A stretch of 64,000 bases of DNA from Pseudomonas putida (GTDB taxonomy: Bacteria; Pseudomonadota; Gammaproteobacteria; Pseudomonadales; Pseudomonadaceae). How positions within the stretch are numbered: the first letter of the stretch is position 1; the number at the start of each line of letters is the position of its first letter. The notes beneath the pieces are model-generated. The model was not told the DNA's origin and did not search any database. It saw nothing but the letters and a program-made list of their open reading frames with translations. A program made the translations under genes and the position numbers. Shown here in pieces: positions 50,774-60,452 of the stretch. The DNA lies in assembly GCF_028682635.1 (NCBI RefSeq), contig NZ_JANHLK010000004.1, positions 295,724-359,723 on the forward strand, read 5' to 3'.

Positions 50774-52300
50774 TTAACGCAAGTTGATGGTGGTGTTCAC
50801 ACCGTCGTTGACGCTGTCGTCATCGAACCAGCGGCTGGTGACGGTCTTGGTCTGAGTGTAGAACTGCACCACTTGCTTGCCATACGGGCCGAGGTCGCCG
50901 AGCTTGGAACCACGGGAACCGGTGAAGCTGAAGAACGGCACTGGCACCGGGATCGGGATGTTGATGCCGACCTGGCCGACGTCGATTTCGTTCTGGAACT
51001 TGCGCGCCGCCGCACCGGATTGGGTGAACAGGCCGGTGCCGTTGCCGAACGGGTTGGCGTTGACCAGGGCGATGGCCTCGTCGAGGGTATTCACTTCCAG
51101 CACCACCAGCACCGGGCCGAAGATTTCCTGGGTGTAGATCTGCATGTCGGTGGTCACGCCGGAGAACAGGGTCGGGCCGACAAAGTTGCCCTTCTCGTAA
51201 CCGGGAACCGTGATTTCGCGACCATCGAGCTCGAGTTTCGCGCCTTCCTTGATGCCGCTTTCGATCAGATCAAGAATTCGCTGTTTGGCTTTTTTGGAGA
51301 TCACCGGGCCGACGTCGGTGCCCGGCTCGCTGCCGGCATTCACCGTCAGTTTCTGCGCCAGCGCCTTCAGGTCAGGCAGCCATTGCTTGGCCGCGCCCAC
51401 CAGCACGACTACCGAGGTGGCCATGCAGCGTTGACCGGCTGCGCCAAAACCGGCGCCCACCAGCGCATTCAGCGCCTGTTCGCGATTGGCATCGGGCAGG
51501 ACCACGGCGTGGTTCTTCGCGCCCATCATCGATTGCACGCGTTTGCCGTGCTTGCCGGCCAGGTCGTAGACGTGGGTGCCGACCGCCGTCGAACCGACGA
51601 AGGAAACGGCCTTGATGTCCTTGTGGGTGCAGAGCGCATCCACCACGTCCTTGCCACCATGCACGACGTTGAGCACGCCGGCCGGAACGCCGGCCTCGAT
51701 GGCCAGCTCTACCAGCAGCATGGTCGACATCGGGTCCTGCTCGGACGGTTTGAGCACGAAGGTGTTGCCGCAGGCGATGGCCATCGGGAACATCCACAGC
51801 GGAATCATCGCCGGGAAGTTGAACGGGGTAATGCCGGCGCACACGCCGATCGGCTGACGCAGGGTGTAGGTATCGACACCGCCTGCGACGTTTTCAGCGA
51901 ATTCGCCCATTTGCAGGCTGCCGATGGAGCAGGCGTGCTCGACCACTTCCAGGCCACGGAAAATGTCGCCCTCAGCGTCGGCAATGGTTTTGCCCTGCTC
52001 GGCGCTCAGGACCACGGCGATGCGCTTGGAGTGTTCACGGATCAACGCCTGGAGCTTGAGCATGATGCGCATCCGCGCGCCGATCGGCGTCAGCTTCCAG
52101 GTCTGGAAGGCGCGATGGGCTGCACTGATGGCCGCGTCGACTTCTTGAGCGGTGGCAAACGGCACCTTGGCCAGCACCTGTTGGGTGGCCGGGTTGATGA
52201 TGTCGTGCCATTCGGTGGTCTGGGATTCGACCCACTCGCCGTCGATCAACAGCTTGACCTTTTGTACGGTAGTTTCGTTGGGCGTGAGCGAAGCGTTCAT
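50774..52300 (-). CDS. mmsA: Methylmalonate-semialdehyde dehydrogenase (CoA-acylating), 508 aa
   Basis: Converts methylmalonate semialdehyde to propionyl-CoA in valine catabolism. Motifs: [33 protein letters not shown], and [16 protein letters not shown] with the catalytic Cys. I start at [11 protein letters not shown] (52300) because the open frame upstream crosses the LysR-mmsA promoter. Divergent from a LysR gene. Confidence 0.93.
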   Translation of the reverse strand: MNASLTPNETTVQKVKLLIDGEWVESQTTEWHDIINPATQQVLAKVPFATAQEVDAAISAAHRAFQTWKLTPIGARMRIMLKLQALIREHSKRIAVVLSAEQGKTIADAEGDIFRGLEVVEHACSIGSLQMGEFAENVAGGVDTYTLRQPIGVCAGITPFNFPAMIPLWMFPMAIACGNTFVLKPSEQDPMSTMLLVELAIEAGVPAGVLNVVHGGKDVVDALCTHKDIKAVSFVGSTAVGTHVYDLAGKHGKRVQSMMGAKNHAVVLPDANREQALNALVGAGFGAAGQRCMATSVVVLVGAAKQWLPDLKALAQKLTVNAGSEPGTDVGPVISKKAKQRILDLIESGIKEGAKLELDGREITVPGYEKGNFVGPTLFSGVTTDMQIYTQEIFGPVLVVLEVNTLDEAIALVNANPFGNGTGLFTQSGAAARKFQNEIDVGQVGINIPIPVPVPFFSFTGSRGSKLGDLGPYGKQVVQFYTQTKTVTSRWFDDDSVNDGVNTTINLR

Positions 52301-52405
52301 GTGGGTCTCCGGATGCTTGTTTTTATCTTGGGAGCCAAGGCGAGAAAGTCGCCTTGAGATGAGGCGTATGCCGCGAATTGGTGATCGGACTGTTTTTGGA
52401 GTATA

Positions 52406-52434
52406 GATGTGCAAACTTCTAATAAGAACGCACA
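52406..52434. promoter_or_regulatory. Candidate LysR-type operator between mmsA and the LysR gene
   Basis: The dyad ATGTGC at 52406-52411 and GCACAT at 52429-52434 lies in the 150-bp divergent region. LysR regulators recognise T-N11-A dyads with arms like these. It overlaps the alternative, unlikely LysR start at 52409. Confidence 0.5.
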
Positions 52435-52450
52435 TAAAAGCCGGTCCAAC

Positions 52451-53398
52451 ATGCAAAAAAACATCACCTCTCTAGGCTCGCTGAACTGGGATGACCTCAA
52501 GTTTTTCCTCGAAGTCGCCCGCACCCGCAAGGCCAGCACCGCGGCCAAGCGCCTGGCCGTTGACTACACCACCGTGTCGCGGCGCATCAGTTCACTGGAA
52601 GCTTCGCTGGGCACCTTGCTGTTCGAGAAATCCCGGACCAGCGGTTTTGTCCTGACCGCCGAAGGCCAGCGTTTGCTGGGGTACGCCGAGTCGATCGAAA
52701 GCACGCTGCACATGGCCTGCGAGCAGGTGTCGGGCTCCGGGGTGGCGTTGTCCGGCCACGTGCGCATGGGCTGCACCGAAGGGTTCGGCAGCTTTTTCAT
52801 TACCCCGCAACTGAGCCATTTCGTCGACGCCTATCCGGCGATCTCGGTGGACATCCTCCCGCTGCCGCACTTCATCAGCCTGTCCAAGCGCGAAGCCGAC
52901 ATCGTCATCGCCCTGGAACGCCCGGAACACGGGCCTTACGTATGCTGCAAACTGACCGACTACCGCCTGCAGCTGTACGCGACCCAGGAATACCTCGACA
53001 AACACCCGGCCATCCGCCGCCCGGCCGACCTGGGCAAGCATTCGTTCATCAGTTATGTCGACGACCTGGCGTTCAGCTCCGAGCTGCTGTACCTGGCCAA
53101 CGTACTCCCCGGCGCCAGCGCCAATCTGCGCAGTACCAGCGTGATCGCGCAGTTCGTGGCCGCGCAGCAAGGGCGATCGCTGGCCATCCTGCCGTGTTTC
53201 CTCGCCGCCCAGGACCCACGGTTGCTGGCGGTGTTGCCGCAGGAGATCAACATCACCCGGCAGTTCTGGATGTACTGCCGCGAGGACCTGCGCAAGCTCA
53301 AGCGGATCACCCTGTTGTGGGATTACATCCGCGCGGTGACTGAGCAGAACCAGGCGCTGTTGATGGGGGACAGTCGGCAAATGCTGTTTGCCGACTGA
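52451..53398 (+). CDS. LysR-family transcriptional regulator, divergent from mmsAB, 315 aa
   Basis: Starts [27 protein letters not shown] about residues 22-50 ([24 protein letters not shown]), with a ligand-binding domain after about 95. The ATG at 52451 is used because the earlier frame (52409) falls in the operator. Being divergent from mmsA, it likely regulates valine catabolism, whereas the well-known MmsR is of AraC type. That makes the role an inference. Confidence 0.83.
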   Translation: MQKNITSLGSLNWDDLKFFLEVARTRKASTAAKRLAVDYTTVSRRISSLEASLGTLLFEKSRTSGFVLTAEGQRLLGYAESIESTLHMACEQVSGSGVALSGHVRMGCTEGFGSFFITPQLSHFVDAYPAISVDILPLPHFISLSKREADIVIALERPEHGPYVCCKLTDYRLQLYATQEYLDKHPAIRRPADLGKHSFISYVDDLAFSSELLYLANVLPGASANLRSTSVIAQFVAAQQGRSLAILPCFLAAQDPRLLAVLPQEINITRQFWMYCREDLRKLKRITLLWDYIRAVTEQNQALLMGDSRQMLFAD

Positions 53399-53429
53399 GG
53401 TTCTTCAAGGAATCAGGTAGCGCCAACCT

Positions 53430-54440
53430 TTAAGTTGGAACGGGTTGGCCAGCGACTTTCCTGGACAATGTCTTACCAAAAGCAATCCACCACTTTTCAT
53501 AATAGAAAGTCGAGATATGCGCGGTCATGAAAATGGCGGCGAACAACAACGGACGCTTCAAATATTTTATGACGGTATCTCCGCTACCCAGCCAGGTATG
53601 TGCCAGCAGTGGATGAACAACGTAGAGCGCGTAGGAAATGGTGGCGATATAAAACAGAACGCGATTATTCAGAACCTGGGCAACAATGCGTGTCTGGCCA
53701 TTGACTAACGTGCTCCCCACCATGGCGGCGGCAATATAGGGGCGCAGGTAGTTCATGAAGCCGCCGTCAGGATGACTGGAAACAACAAAAAGGAGGAACA
53801 AAACTATTTGCACAACCCATATTGGTTGCGGAAGTTTCACAAAGGTGCTGCCCACTCTTTTGTGGTATATCAGTGCAAGTAAACAGCCAGAAAGTATTTC
53901 ATCAATGCGGTAATAGGTGTTGATCACGACATGGGCATCATTCATGACCCGGTAGGTCGTGACGGCGATGGCGAATACAGGAATCATCACCATCCACTTT
54001 TTCCGCATCATGACTACCAGCAAAGCGATGGCAACATAAAACTGGACCTCCATGCACAAACTCCATAGATGCCCGTTTACATTGCCAAGCCACATGGGCG
54101 GCCAGTTGGCATAGAACAGAAAGTTTGCGAGGTAGTAATCCGGAGGGCTGCTCATGATCGGCAAGACAATTGCCATGTACAACCAGGCAAGAGGCACAAT
54201 CCGAAAGAACCTGCGAATCAAGAAATCAATGACGCTGTCGTTCTTGAGCAGGAAACTTGTTATCAGGAAACCCGACAGGGTAAAAAATATAGCCATGCCC
54301 ATAACCCCTGCAGCGGAATTCAATTGCAGGATCTTTGGGCCGAGTGGTAGCAGGTGACACGCCAGGACAAGCAATATACTTATGCCGCGCCATCCATCAA
54401 GTACATTTAATCGAGAGTGTGCTACGGAACCATCACTCAT
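53430..54440 (-). CDS. Acyltransferase 3 family membrane protein, 336 aa
   Basis: About ten hydrophobic helices with family blocks LDGWRGISILLVLACH (the Asp/Arg-rich helix 1), FFTLSGFLITSFLL, RRFFRIVPLAW and NVNGHLWSLCMEVQFYV. Acyltransferase-3 proteins move acetyl or acyl groups onto surface sugars. I start at MSDGSVAHSRLNVLDGW; an open frame extends 19 residues to 54497. It is an orphan between the LysR gene and recD and is more AT-rich than both neighbours. Likely a recent addition. Confidence 0.8.
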   Translation of the reverse strand: MSDGSVAHSRLNVLDGWRGISILLVLACHLLPLGPKILQLNSAAGVMGMAIFFTLSGFLITSFLLKNDSVIDFLIRRFFRIVPLAWLYMAIVLPIMSSPPDYYLANFLFYANWPPMWLGNVNGHLWSLCMEVQFYVAIALLVVMMRKKWMVMIPVFAIAVTTYRVMNDAHVVINTYYRIDEILSGCLLALIYHKRVGSTFVKLPQPIWVVQIVLFLLFVVSSHPDGGFMNYLRPYIAAAMVGSTLVNGQTRIVAQVLNNRVLFYIATISYALYVVHPLLAHTWLGSGDTVIKYLKRPLLFAAIFMTAHISTFYYEKWWIAFGKTLSRKVAGQPVPT

Positions 54441-54663
54441 ATTGGCATTCGCTCTTTGGATATGAAAACCCAATAGTCGCAGCGCTGAAAATCTCATGAA
54501 GCCAGACCATTCAAGCCTGAGTCTAGGTCAGCTTTTGCACTTTACACTTCACACCATGATAAAATTTTGTCGCGAGCAATTGGTTAAATCACTGTTTTTT
54601 TGACGGTACTTTCATGGCGTGAAGTGAATCGTCCACTTTTTGGCAGATGCGCTGCGAGCGCTA
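54441..54663. other. Spacer between the acyltransferase gene and recD
   Basis: An AT-rich stretch (about 54520-54610) upstream of the acyltransferase gene, probably holding its promoter. No other feature seen. Confidence 0.4.
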
Positions 54664-56763
54664 TCAGTCGATCCCCTCCTTGAGCTCCAGCATCAACCCA
54701 CTCAAGCGTTTGACCCGGCGTCGCACCGCTTCTTCGAAGACGCCGGCCCGAGGTTCGATCAAGGTGAACCAGTCCTTGGCCCGGGTGATGCCGGTGTAGA
54801 TCAGCTCCTTGGTGAGCACCGGGTTCAGGGCATCGGGCAGGATCAAGGCGGTGTGGGCGAATTCCGAGCCCTGGGATTTGTGCACGGTCATGGCGTACAC
54901 GGTTTCGACATCATTGAGACGACTGGGCAGTACAAATCGCACGCCGCCCTGGCCGTCGTTCCTCGGGAACGCGACCCGCAGCACAAGCTTCCCGGCCTCG
55001 GGGCCCTCGCGTTCGGGAAGCTTGAGGGCGATGCCGATGTCGCCATTCATCAGGCCCAGGCCGTAATCGTTGCGGGTCATCAGCACCGGCCGGCCTTCGT
55101 ACCACTGCTGGTCGCTGTCGATCAGCCGCGCCTTGAGCAAGGCGTCGGTCACCCGCTGGTTCAAGCCTTCGACGCCCCACGGCCCTTTGCGCACGGCGCA
55201 TAACAACTGGAACGCGTCGAACGCCTGCAGGACCTGCCGAGCCCAATCGGTCCAGCGCGGGTCTTCCAGTGGGCAATCCAGCGGTGGGCGCTGATTGCGC
55301 AGCAGGCTCAAGTAATACCGGTATCCTTGCGGCCCCTCACCATGACCTTCGAGCAACAGGCGCTCCAGTGCCCGATCCTGTTCATTTTTGAGCGACAGGC
55401 AGAACACATCGTCGTGGCTGCGCGCCGCCAGCAATTTGCGGGCTTGCGCGGGCTGTTGCTGGTTCACCCAGCGGGCCAGCTGACCAATGCCGCTTCCTTC
55501 GCCGAAGCGCCGCGAGTGGCGCAACATCACCACTTGCTGGGCGAGCGGATGGGAACCCTGGGTGTCTTCCTGCAACCCACTCGCTTCGAGGCTCTCGCCA
55601 CTGACGGCCTGCAGCCATTGGCGAGTCTGCGGGCTGTACCAACCCGCCTCGGCGTCGCGACACAGATCGCCCAGCACGGCACCGGCCTCCACCGATGCCA
55701 ACTGGTCCTTGTCACCCAGCAGCACCAGGCGGGCATGGGCCGGCAGCGCATCGAGCAGGTTGGCCATCATTTCCAGGTCGATCATCGACGCTTCGTCCAC
55801 CACCAGCACATCCAGCGGCAAGTGATTGCCGGCGTGGTGACGGAAATGTCGGGTCCCCGGGCGGCTGCCGAGCAGGCGGTGCACGGTGGTGACATCGGAG
55901 GGGATTTTTTCGCGGATGGCTTCCGTGACTTTCAGCGTCCGCACTTGCGCACTGATGGATTCGGTCAGCCGCGCCGCGGCCTTGCCGGTTGGCGCGGCCA
56001 GGCGAATGCGCAGCGGCTTGCCCGCCTCTACCGCCGGCGCCTGGAGCAACGCGAGCAAGCGCACCACCGTGGTGGTCTTGCCGGTGCCCGGACCGCCGGT
56101 GACGATACTGAACGCGCTGCGAGTGGCGAGGGCGCAGGCCAGTTTCTGCCAGTCGATGACCTCACCGGGCCTGGCCGGGCCAAACAGACCGGTCAGGCGT
56201 TGCAACAGATCCTGGGGGGCGTCTTCCTGCCCCGCCAGACGCTCACGCAACGCATTGTCGATGCGTCGCTCGTAGGCCCAGTAGCGCCGCAGGTACAGGC
56301 GTTTGCCGGCCAACACCAGGGGCCGCTGCTGCACGTTGTCGCGCTCGTCCGCGGCCAGGGCAACCAGGCTGCTGGATGCCAGCACCTTGCACCAATGGGC
56401 GCCATCCAGGGTTTCCAGCAGCTGCGAAGGCAGCAACATCGCACCACCTTGCGGGTCGCCTTCCGGAGGCAGCGACAGGGCGAAGTCCGGCTCCTTGAGC
56501 GTCTCGAACAGGTCCAGGCAGACATGCCCGTGGCCCAACTGGTGACTGGTCAATGCCGCCGCCAGCAGCACCAGCGGGTCATCGGCCGGTGCCAGCTCGT
56601 GAAGAAAGCCGACGAAGGCCTTGTCCAGTGCGCGCAACCAGCCACGCTCGACCCAGCGCGAGAGCAGCAGCAACAGGTCTTCGGCACGACTCAATGGGCT
56701 GAGTTGCGCCAGGCTCTCGGCAGTCAGCGGCGTCGCCAGCACATCGGCGAAGGTACGGTTCAT
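54664..56763 (-). CDS. recD: Exodeoxyribonuclease V subunit RecD, 699 aa
   Basis: The 5'-3' helicase subunit of RecBCD. Walker A is GGPGTGKTTTVVRLL (about residue 218), followed by LAAPTGKAAARLTES, VLVVDEASMID (Walker B) and the C-terminal YAMTVHKSQGSEF. The start overlaps recB's stop (ATGA). It is the last gene of the recC-recB-recD operon. Full length and intact. Confidence 0.95.
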   Translation of the reverse strand: MNRTFADVLATPLTAESLAQLSPLSRAEDLLLLLSRWVERGWLRALDKAFVGFLHELAPADDPLVLLAAALTSHQLGHGHVCLDLFETLKEPDFALSLPPEGDPQGGAMLLPSQLLETLDGAHWCKVLASSSLVALAADERDNVQQRPLVLAGKRLYLRRYWAYERRIDNALRERLAGQEDAPQDLLQRLTGLFGPARPGEVIDWQKLACALATRSAFSIVTGGPGTGKTTTVVRLLALLQAPAVEAGKPLRIRLAAPTGKAAARLTESISAQVRTLKVTEAIREKIPSDVTTVHRLLGSRPGTRHFRHHAGNHLPLDVLVVDEASMIDLEMMANLLDALPAHARLVLLGDKDQLASVEAGAVLGDLCRDAEAGWYSPQTRQWLQAVSGESLEASGLQEDTQGSHPLAQQVVMLRHSRRFGEGSGIGQLARWVNQQQPAQARKLLAARSHDDVFCLSLKNEQDRALERLLLEGHGEGPQGYRYYLSLLRNQRPPLDCPLEDPRWTDWARQVLQAFDAFQLLCAVRKGPWGVEGLNQRVTDALLKARLIDSDQQWYEGRPVLMTRNDYGLGLMNGDIGIALKLPEREGPEAGKLVLRVAFPRNDGQGGVRFVLPSRLNDVETVYAMTVHKSQGSEFAHTALILPDALNPVLTKELIYTGITRAKDWFTLIEPRAGVFEEAVRRRVKRLSGLMLELKEGID

Positions 56764-59700
56764 AGCAGTACTCCCTGTTCCCAGGCCGGTTCGACCCTGG
56801 GCTGCGGTTTGCCTTGGAACAGGCGGTCCAGTTGCTCGATCAGCGCCCGGGGCGGACGGGCGAAATACACGCCCTGGTTCGGCGCACGCGTGCCCCGCAG
56901 GAACAGGTACAGCGCACCGCCGACATGCCGGTCGTAATCGTAATCGGCCAGCCGCGCCTTGAGCTGGCGATGCAGGGCCAGCAGGTACAGCACGTATTGC
57001 AGGTCGTAGCGGTTGTCGAGGATCGACTGCTCCATGGCCTGTTCGGTATAGGCCGCGTCGTCAACTCCGAGCCAGTTGGATTTGTAGTCGGCGACGTAGT
57101 AGCGGCCATCATGCTCGAACGTCAGGTCGATGAAGCCCTTGAACATGCCATTGAGCAACACAGGTTCCGCGGCCACCCGCGGCACACCGTTGTGGGTGTA
57201 TTGGCAGACCAGGGCATCGAGCTTGAGCACATCGACCTTGTGGCTGGCGAACCAGAATTCCATCTCGACCTGGTACTGGGTCAACTGCGCGAAAATCACC
57301 GGTGCCTGGTCGCTAGCCACAGGCAACGGCGACTTGAGCAGGTGCTGCAACCATTCACTCAGCGTGGTGATCCAGCCTTCCCAGCCTCGGCGATTGCAGC
57401 GCCGGCCAATCGCATCCTCCACCGCCTGCGGGGTGGCGGCAAACCCTTCGCCACCGGCCCATTCGAGCAAGCCATGGAGAAAGGTGCCCGGGTTCGGGCC
57501 ACGGGGGAATCGATGGATATCGGCACCGCCCGCCACCATCTCGCGGGGGGCGTGTGGGTCGAGACGTTCGTCGTCGAAGAGTTTCTGTGCCTGCGGACTT
57601 TCCGGCGCCTGATCACTGCCGATGCTCAGGCTGTCGCCAATACGCAAGGCGCTGTAGGAGGCAATCCACCAGTTTTCACTGGCCTTGCGTTGCACCGTCA
57701 ACGGCGCCAGCAACGCCGCGGTGTTCTGCGGGGGATGGTAAGACTCGAGGGTGGCCTCGGGCATTTCGCCGTAGCCGATCGCCGGACAGCCCTGTTGCAG
57801 GTCCCGTAACCAGGCCTGCAAACCCGCCGACTCGTTCAGGCAGGCACCGCCGCCCAACAGATACCCCAGCGCCGACAGGTGCAGCACCGAGCTGTTGTTG
57901 TTGCCGCGCTTGAGATCCGCCACGCCCAACCAGCAGGCGTGTTGCGCCCGGGTCAGGGCCACGTACAGCAGGCGCAGGTCTTCGGCCAGACGCTCGTCAT
58001 CGGCCTGGGCAATCAGTTCGGGCGTGGGGCTCAGGGTTACCTGGGCCTTGCCCGTGGCGTCGTGGTAATGCAATGGCAGGCGGCTGCCATCCACCGGTTT
58101 CGCTGAGCAAATGAACGGCAGGAATACCAACGGGTACTCAAGCCCCTTGGACTTGTGGATGGTCACGACCTTGACCAGTTGCTCGTCGCTTTCCAGGCGC
58201 AGGATCTGCTCTTCACCGGCCTGGCCCGACAACGCCAGGTGCTCGGACAAATGCCGGATCAAGGCCTGCTCGCCGTCCAGTTCGGCGGCTGCCTGTTGCA
58301 GCAACTCGGACAGGTGCAACAGGTTGGTCAGCACTCGCTCGCCATCGCTGCGCGCCATCAATGCCTGGGGCAGCTTGAAGTCATGCAGCAAGCGGCGCAG
58401 CATCGGCAACACGCCCTGCTTGCGCCACAGCTCGCGATAACGGCGGAACTGCATGACCCGGGATTCCCAGGCCAGTTCGTCCTGGTTCAACTGCTCCAGT
58501 TCGGACAATGACAGGTTCAGCGTGATGCTGGCCAATGCCGCCCGCAGCGGCCGCTCGACGTCCGGCTCGGCGCAGGCCTTGAGCCAGGTGAGTACATCGT
58601 GGGCTTCCTGCGCGGCGAACACCGAGTCCTTGTCCGACAGATAAACGCTGCGCACGCCGCGGGCAGAGAGCTCGGCACGCACCGCCTGGGCCTCCTTGCC
58701 GTCACGCACAAGGATGGCAATGTCCGCCGGCATCAGGCCTTTGAGCACCTGGTCGTCACGCACGAACCCCGCCAGGCCTTGTTGCCCGCCATTGAGCAAG
58801 GCAGTGATTTCACTGGCACAGGCGGCGGCCAGTTGTTGCCGATAGACCGCGCCGGACATCGGCTGCTCGGCCGCCAGGTGCCAGATGTTCAACGCCGGGA
58901 CTGCCTGCTGATTGATGCGCAGGACTTCCTTGCGCCCCTGGGACTCGACGGGCAGGAACGGCACCGGGTTGTCGCCATTTTTTTCCCGGAACAGAAAGGC
59001 CCCACGCCCCGACTCGCGGGACTCGGCACAGTCGAATACATGGTTCACGGCACTGACCATGCCATGGCTCGAACGGAAGTTGGTGCCCAGGGTGTGCAGG
59101 CGGCCCGTGGTGGCCTGGCGGGCGCGCAGGTAGGTGTAGATGTCGGCGCCGCGGAAGGCGTAGATCGCCTGCTTCGGGTCACCGATCAGGAACAGTCCGC
59201 TGTCGGGGCTGTTGTCTTCAATGCGGTAGATGCTCTCGAAGATCCGGTACTGCACCGGGTCGGTGTCCTGGAATTCGTCGATCAACGCCACCGGGAACTG
59301 CTCGCGGATCAAGGTCGCCAGGCGCTCGCCGCCGTCGCTTTGCAGCGCCGCGTCCAGGCGCAGCAACATGTCGTCGAAACCCATTTCAGCACGGCGGCGC
59401 TTTTCCTCTTCGAAGCGCGCGCCTACCCAGTGGGCAGCGTGTTGCAGCACAGCGGCATCGGGTGTCGGCAAACCATCGAGGCAGGCCTTTAGCCCGGGCA
59501 TGGCGTCCAGGCCTGGATGGTCCGGCGCGGGGCCCTTCTTCCAGGCTTCCGCCATGCCGTCGGGGGTCAGGCGGGTGAAGCCGGTGCCGATGTCCAGTTG
59601 CTCGAGGGCCTCGTCTTCGGCCCAGGCTTTGATTTTCTCGAACCAGGGCTCGAAATACCGTGCCTGCATCTTGCGCCCGTCGACACTCTTGCTGGCGACA

Positions 59701-60452
59701 CCTTCGTGACACAGGGCCAGCAGCTCGTCGGCCCACTGGCGCCACGGCATCTTGAGCTCAAGCAGGGCGACTCGGCGCTCCTGCAGACATTCGTTGATCA
59801 GTTGCGCCGGCTCAACACCGGCGAGAGTGTCACGCGCGCTGGCGAACAGCCCGCGGATCCGCGGCAACAAGGCCGCCGGTCCGCCCCAATTGCCGCGCAC
59901 CCAGTTCAACGCATCGCCCTGCATCGGATAACAGAACAGCCGCCAGTAATCGCGCAGCACTTCACCGAGCAGATCGCTGTGGTCGGTTTCCAGGGTCTGG
60001 GTAAACAGGCTGCCGCTGTCGAAAGCGTGCTCGCGCAACATACGCTGACACCAACTGTGGATGGTCGACACCGCCGCCTCATCCATCCATTGCGCGGCGA
60101 TGTCCAGGCGATTGGCGCACCCGGGCCACTGATCGGGTGCGTACTCTTCGCGCAGCTGGTTGATCAGCGCGTCTGGGGCCGGCGTTTCCTCGCGGAAAAA
60201 CCGCGCGGCTTCGGCCAGGCGCGTGCGAATGCGTTCGCGCAGCTCTTTGGTGGCGGCATCGGTAAAGGTCACCACGAGGATTTGCGGCGGCAGCAGTTCA
60301 CGGCCGAAACCACAAGGCTCTCCACCGTGGCCAAGGACCAGGCGCAGGTACAGCGCGGAAATGGTGAAGGTCTTGCCGGTCCCGGCACTGGCCTCGATCA
60401 GTTGACTGCCACGCAGCGGGAACGCCAGGGCCAAGGGGGTCTGGGTGGTCAT
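56760..60452 (-). CDS. recB: Exodeoxyribonuclease V subunit RecB, 1230 aa
   Basis: The helicase-nuclease subunit of RecBCD. SASAGTGKTF-type Walker A begins at about residue 20 (LIEASAGTGKTFTIS), with ALIDEFQDTDPVQY for Walker B and LIGDPKQAIYAFRGADI. The nuclease domain near the C-terminus keeps GFIDLTFEHDGRYYVADYKSN (D and K of PD-(D/E)xK). I start at MTTQTPLALAF because it overlaps recC's stop by four bases (ATGA); the longer frame to 60485 adds residues within recC. Confidence 0.95.
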   Translation of the reverse strand: MTTQTPLALAFPLRGSQLIEASAGTGKTFTISALYLRLVLGHGGEPCGFGRELLPPQILVVTFTDAATKELRERIRTRLAEAARFFREETPAPDALINQLREEYAPDQWPGCANRLDIAAQWMDEAAVSTIHSWCQRMLREHAFDSGSLFTQTLETDHSDLLGEVLRDYWRLFCYPMQGDALNWVRGNWGGPAALLPRIRGLFASARDTLAGVEPAQLINECLQERRVALLELKMPWRQWADELLALCHEGVASKSVDGRKMQARYFEPWFEKIKAWAEDEALEQLDIGTGFTRLTPDGMAEAWKKGPAPDHPGLDAMPGLKACLDGLPTPDAAVLQHAAHWVGARFEEEKRRRAEMGFDDMLLRLDAALQSDGGERLATLIREQFPVALIDEFQDTDPVQYRIFESIYRIEDNSPDSGLFLIGDPKQAIYAFRGADIYTYLRARQATTGRLHTLGTNFRSSHGMVSAVNHVFDCAESRESGRGAFLFREKNGDNPVPFLPVESQGRKEVLRINQQAVPALNIWHLAAEQPMSGAVYRQQLAAACASEITALLNGGQQGLAGFVRDDQVLKGLMPADIAILVRDGKEAQAVRAELSARGVRSVYLSDKDSVFAAQEAHDVLTWLKACAEPDVERPLRAALASITLNLSLSELEQLNQDELAWESRVMQFRRYRELWRKQGVLPMLRRLLHDFKLPQALMARSDGERVLTNLLHLSELLQQAAAELDGEQALIRHLSEHLALSGQAGEEQILRLESDEQLVKVVTIHKSKGLEYPLVFLPFICSAKPVDGSRLPLHYHDATGKAQVTLSPTPELIAQADDERLAEDLRLLYVALTRAQHACWLGVADLKRGNNNSSVLHLSALGYLLGGGACLNESAGLQAWLRDLQQGCPAIGYGEMPEATLESYHPPQNTAALLAPLTVQRKASENWWIASYSALRIGDSLSIGSDQAPESPQAQKLFDDERLDPHAPREMVAGGADIHRFPRGPNPGTFLHGLLEWAGGEGFAATPQAVEDAIGRRCNRRGWEGWITTLSEWLQHLLKSPLPVASDQAPVIFAQLTQYQVEMEFWFASHKVDVLKLDALVCQYTHNGVPRVAAEPVLLNGMFKGFIDLTFEHDGRYYVADYKSNWLGVDDAAYTEQAMEQSILDNRYDLQYVLYLLALHRQLKARLADYDYDRHVGGALYLFLRGTRAPNQGVYFARPPRALIEQLDRLFQGKPQPRVEPAWEQGVLL

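Noticed and set aside
50093..52357. 754-codon plus-strand frame opposite mmsAB
   Set aside because: Antisense shadow; MmsA and MmsB carry full catalytic motifs.
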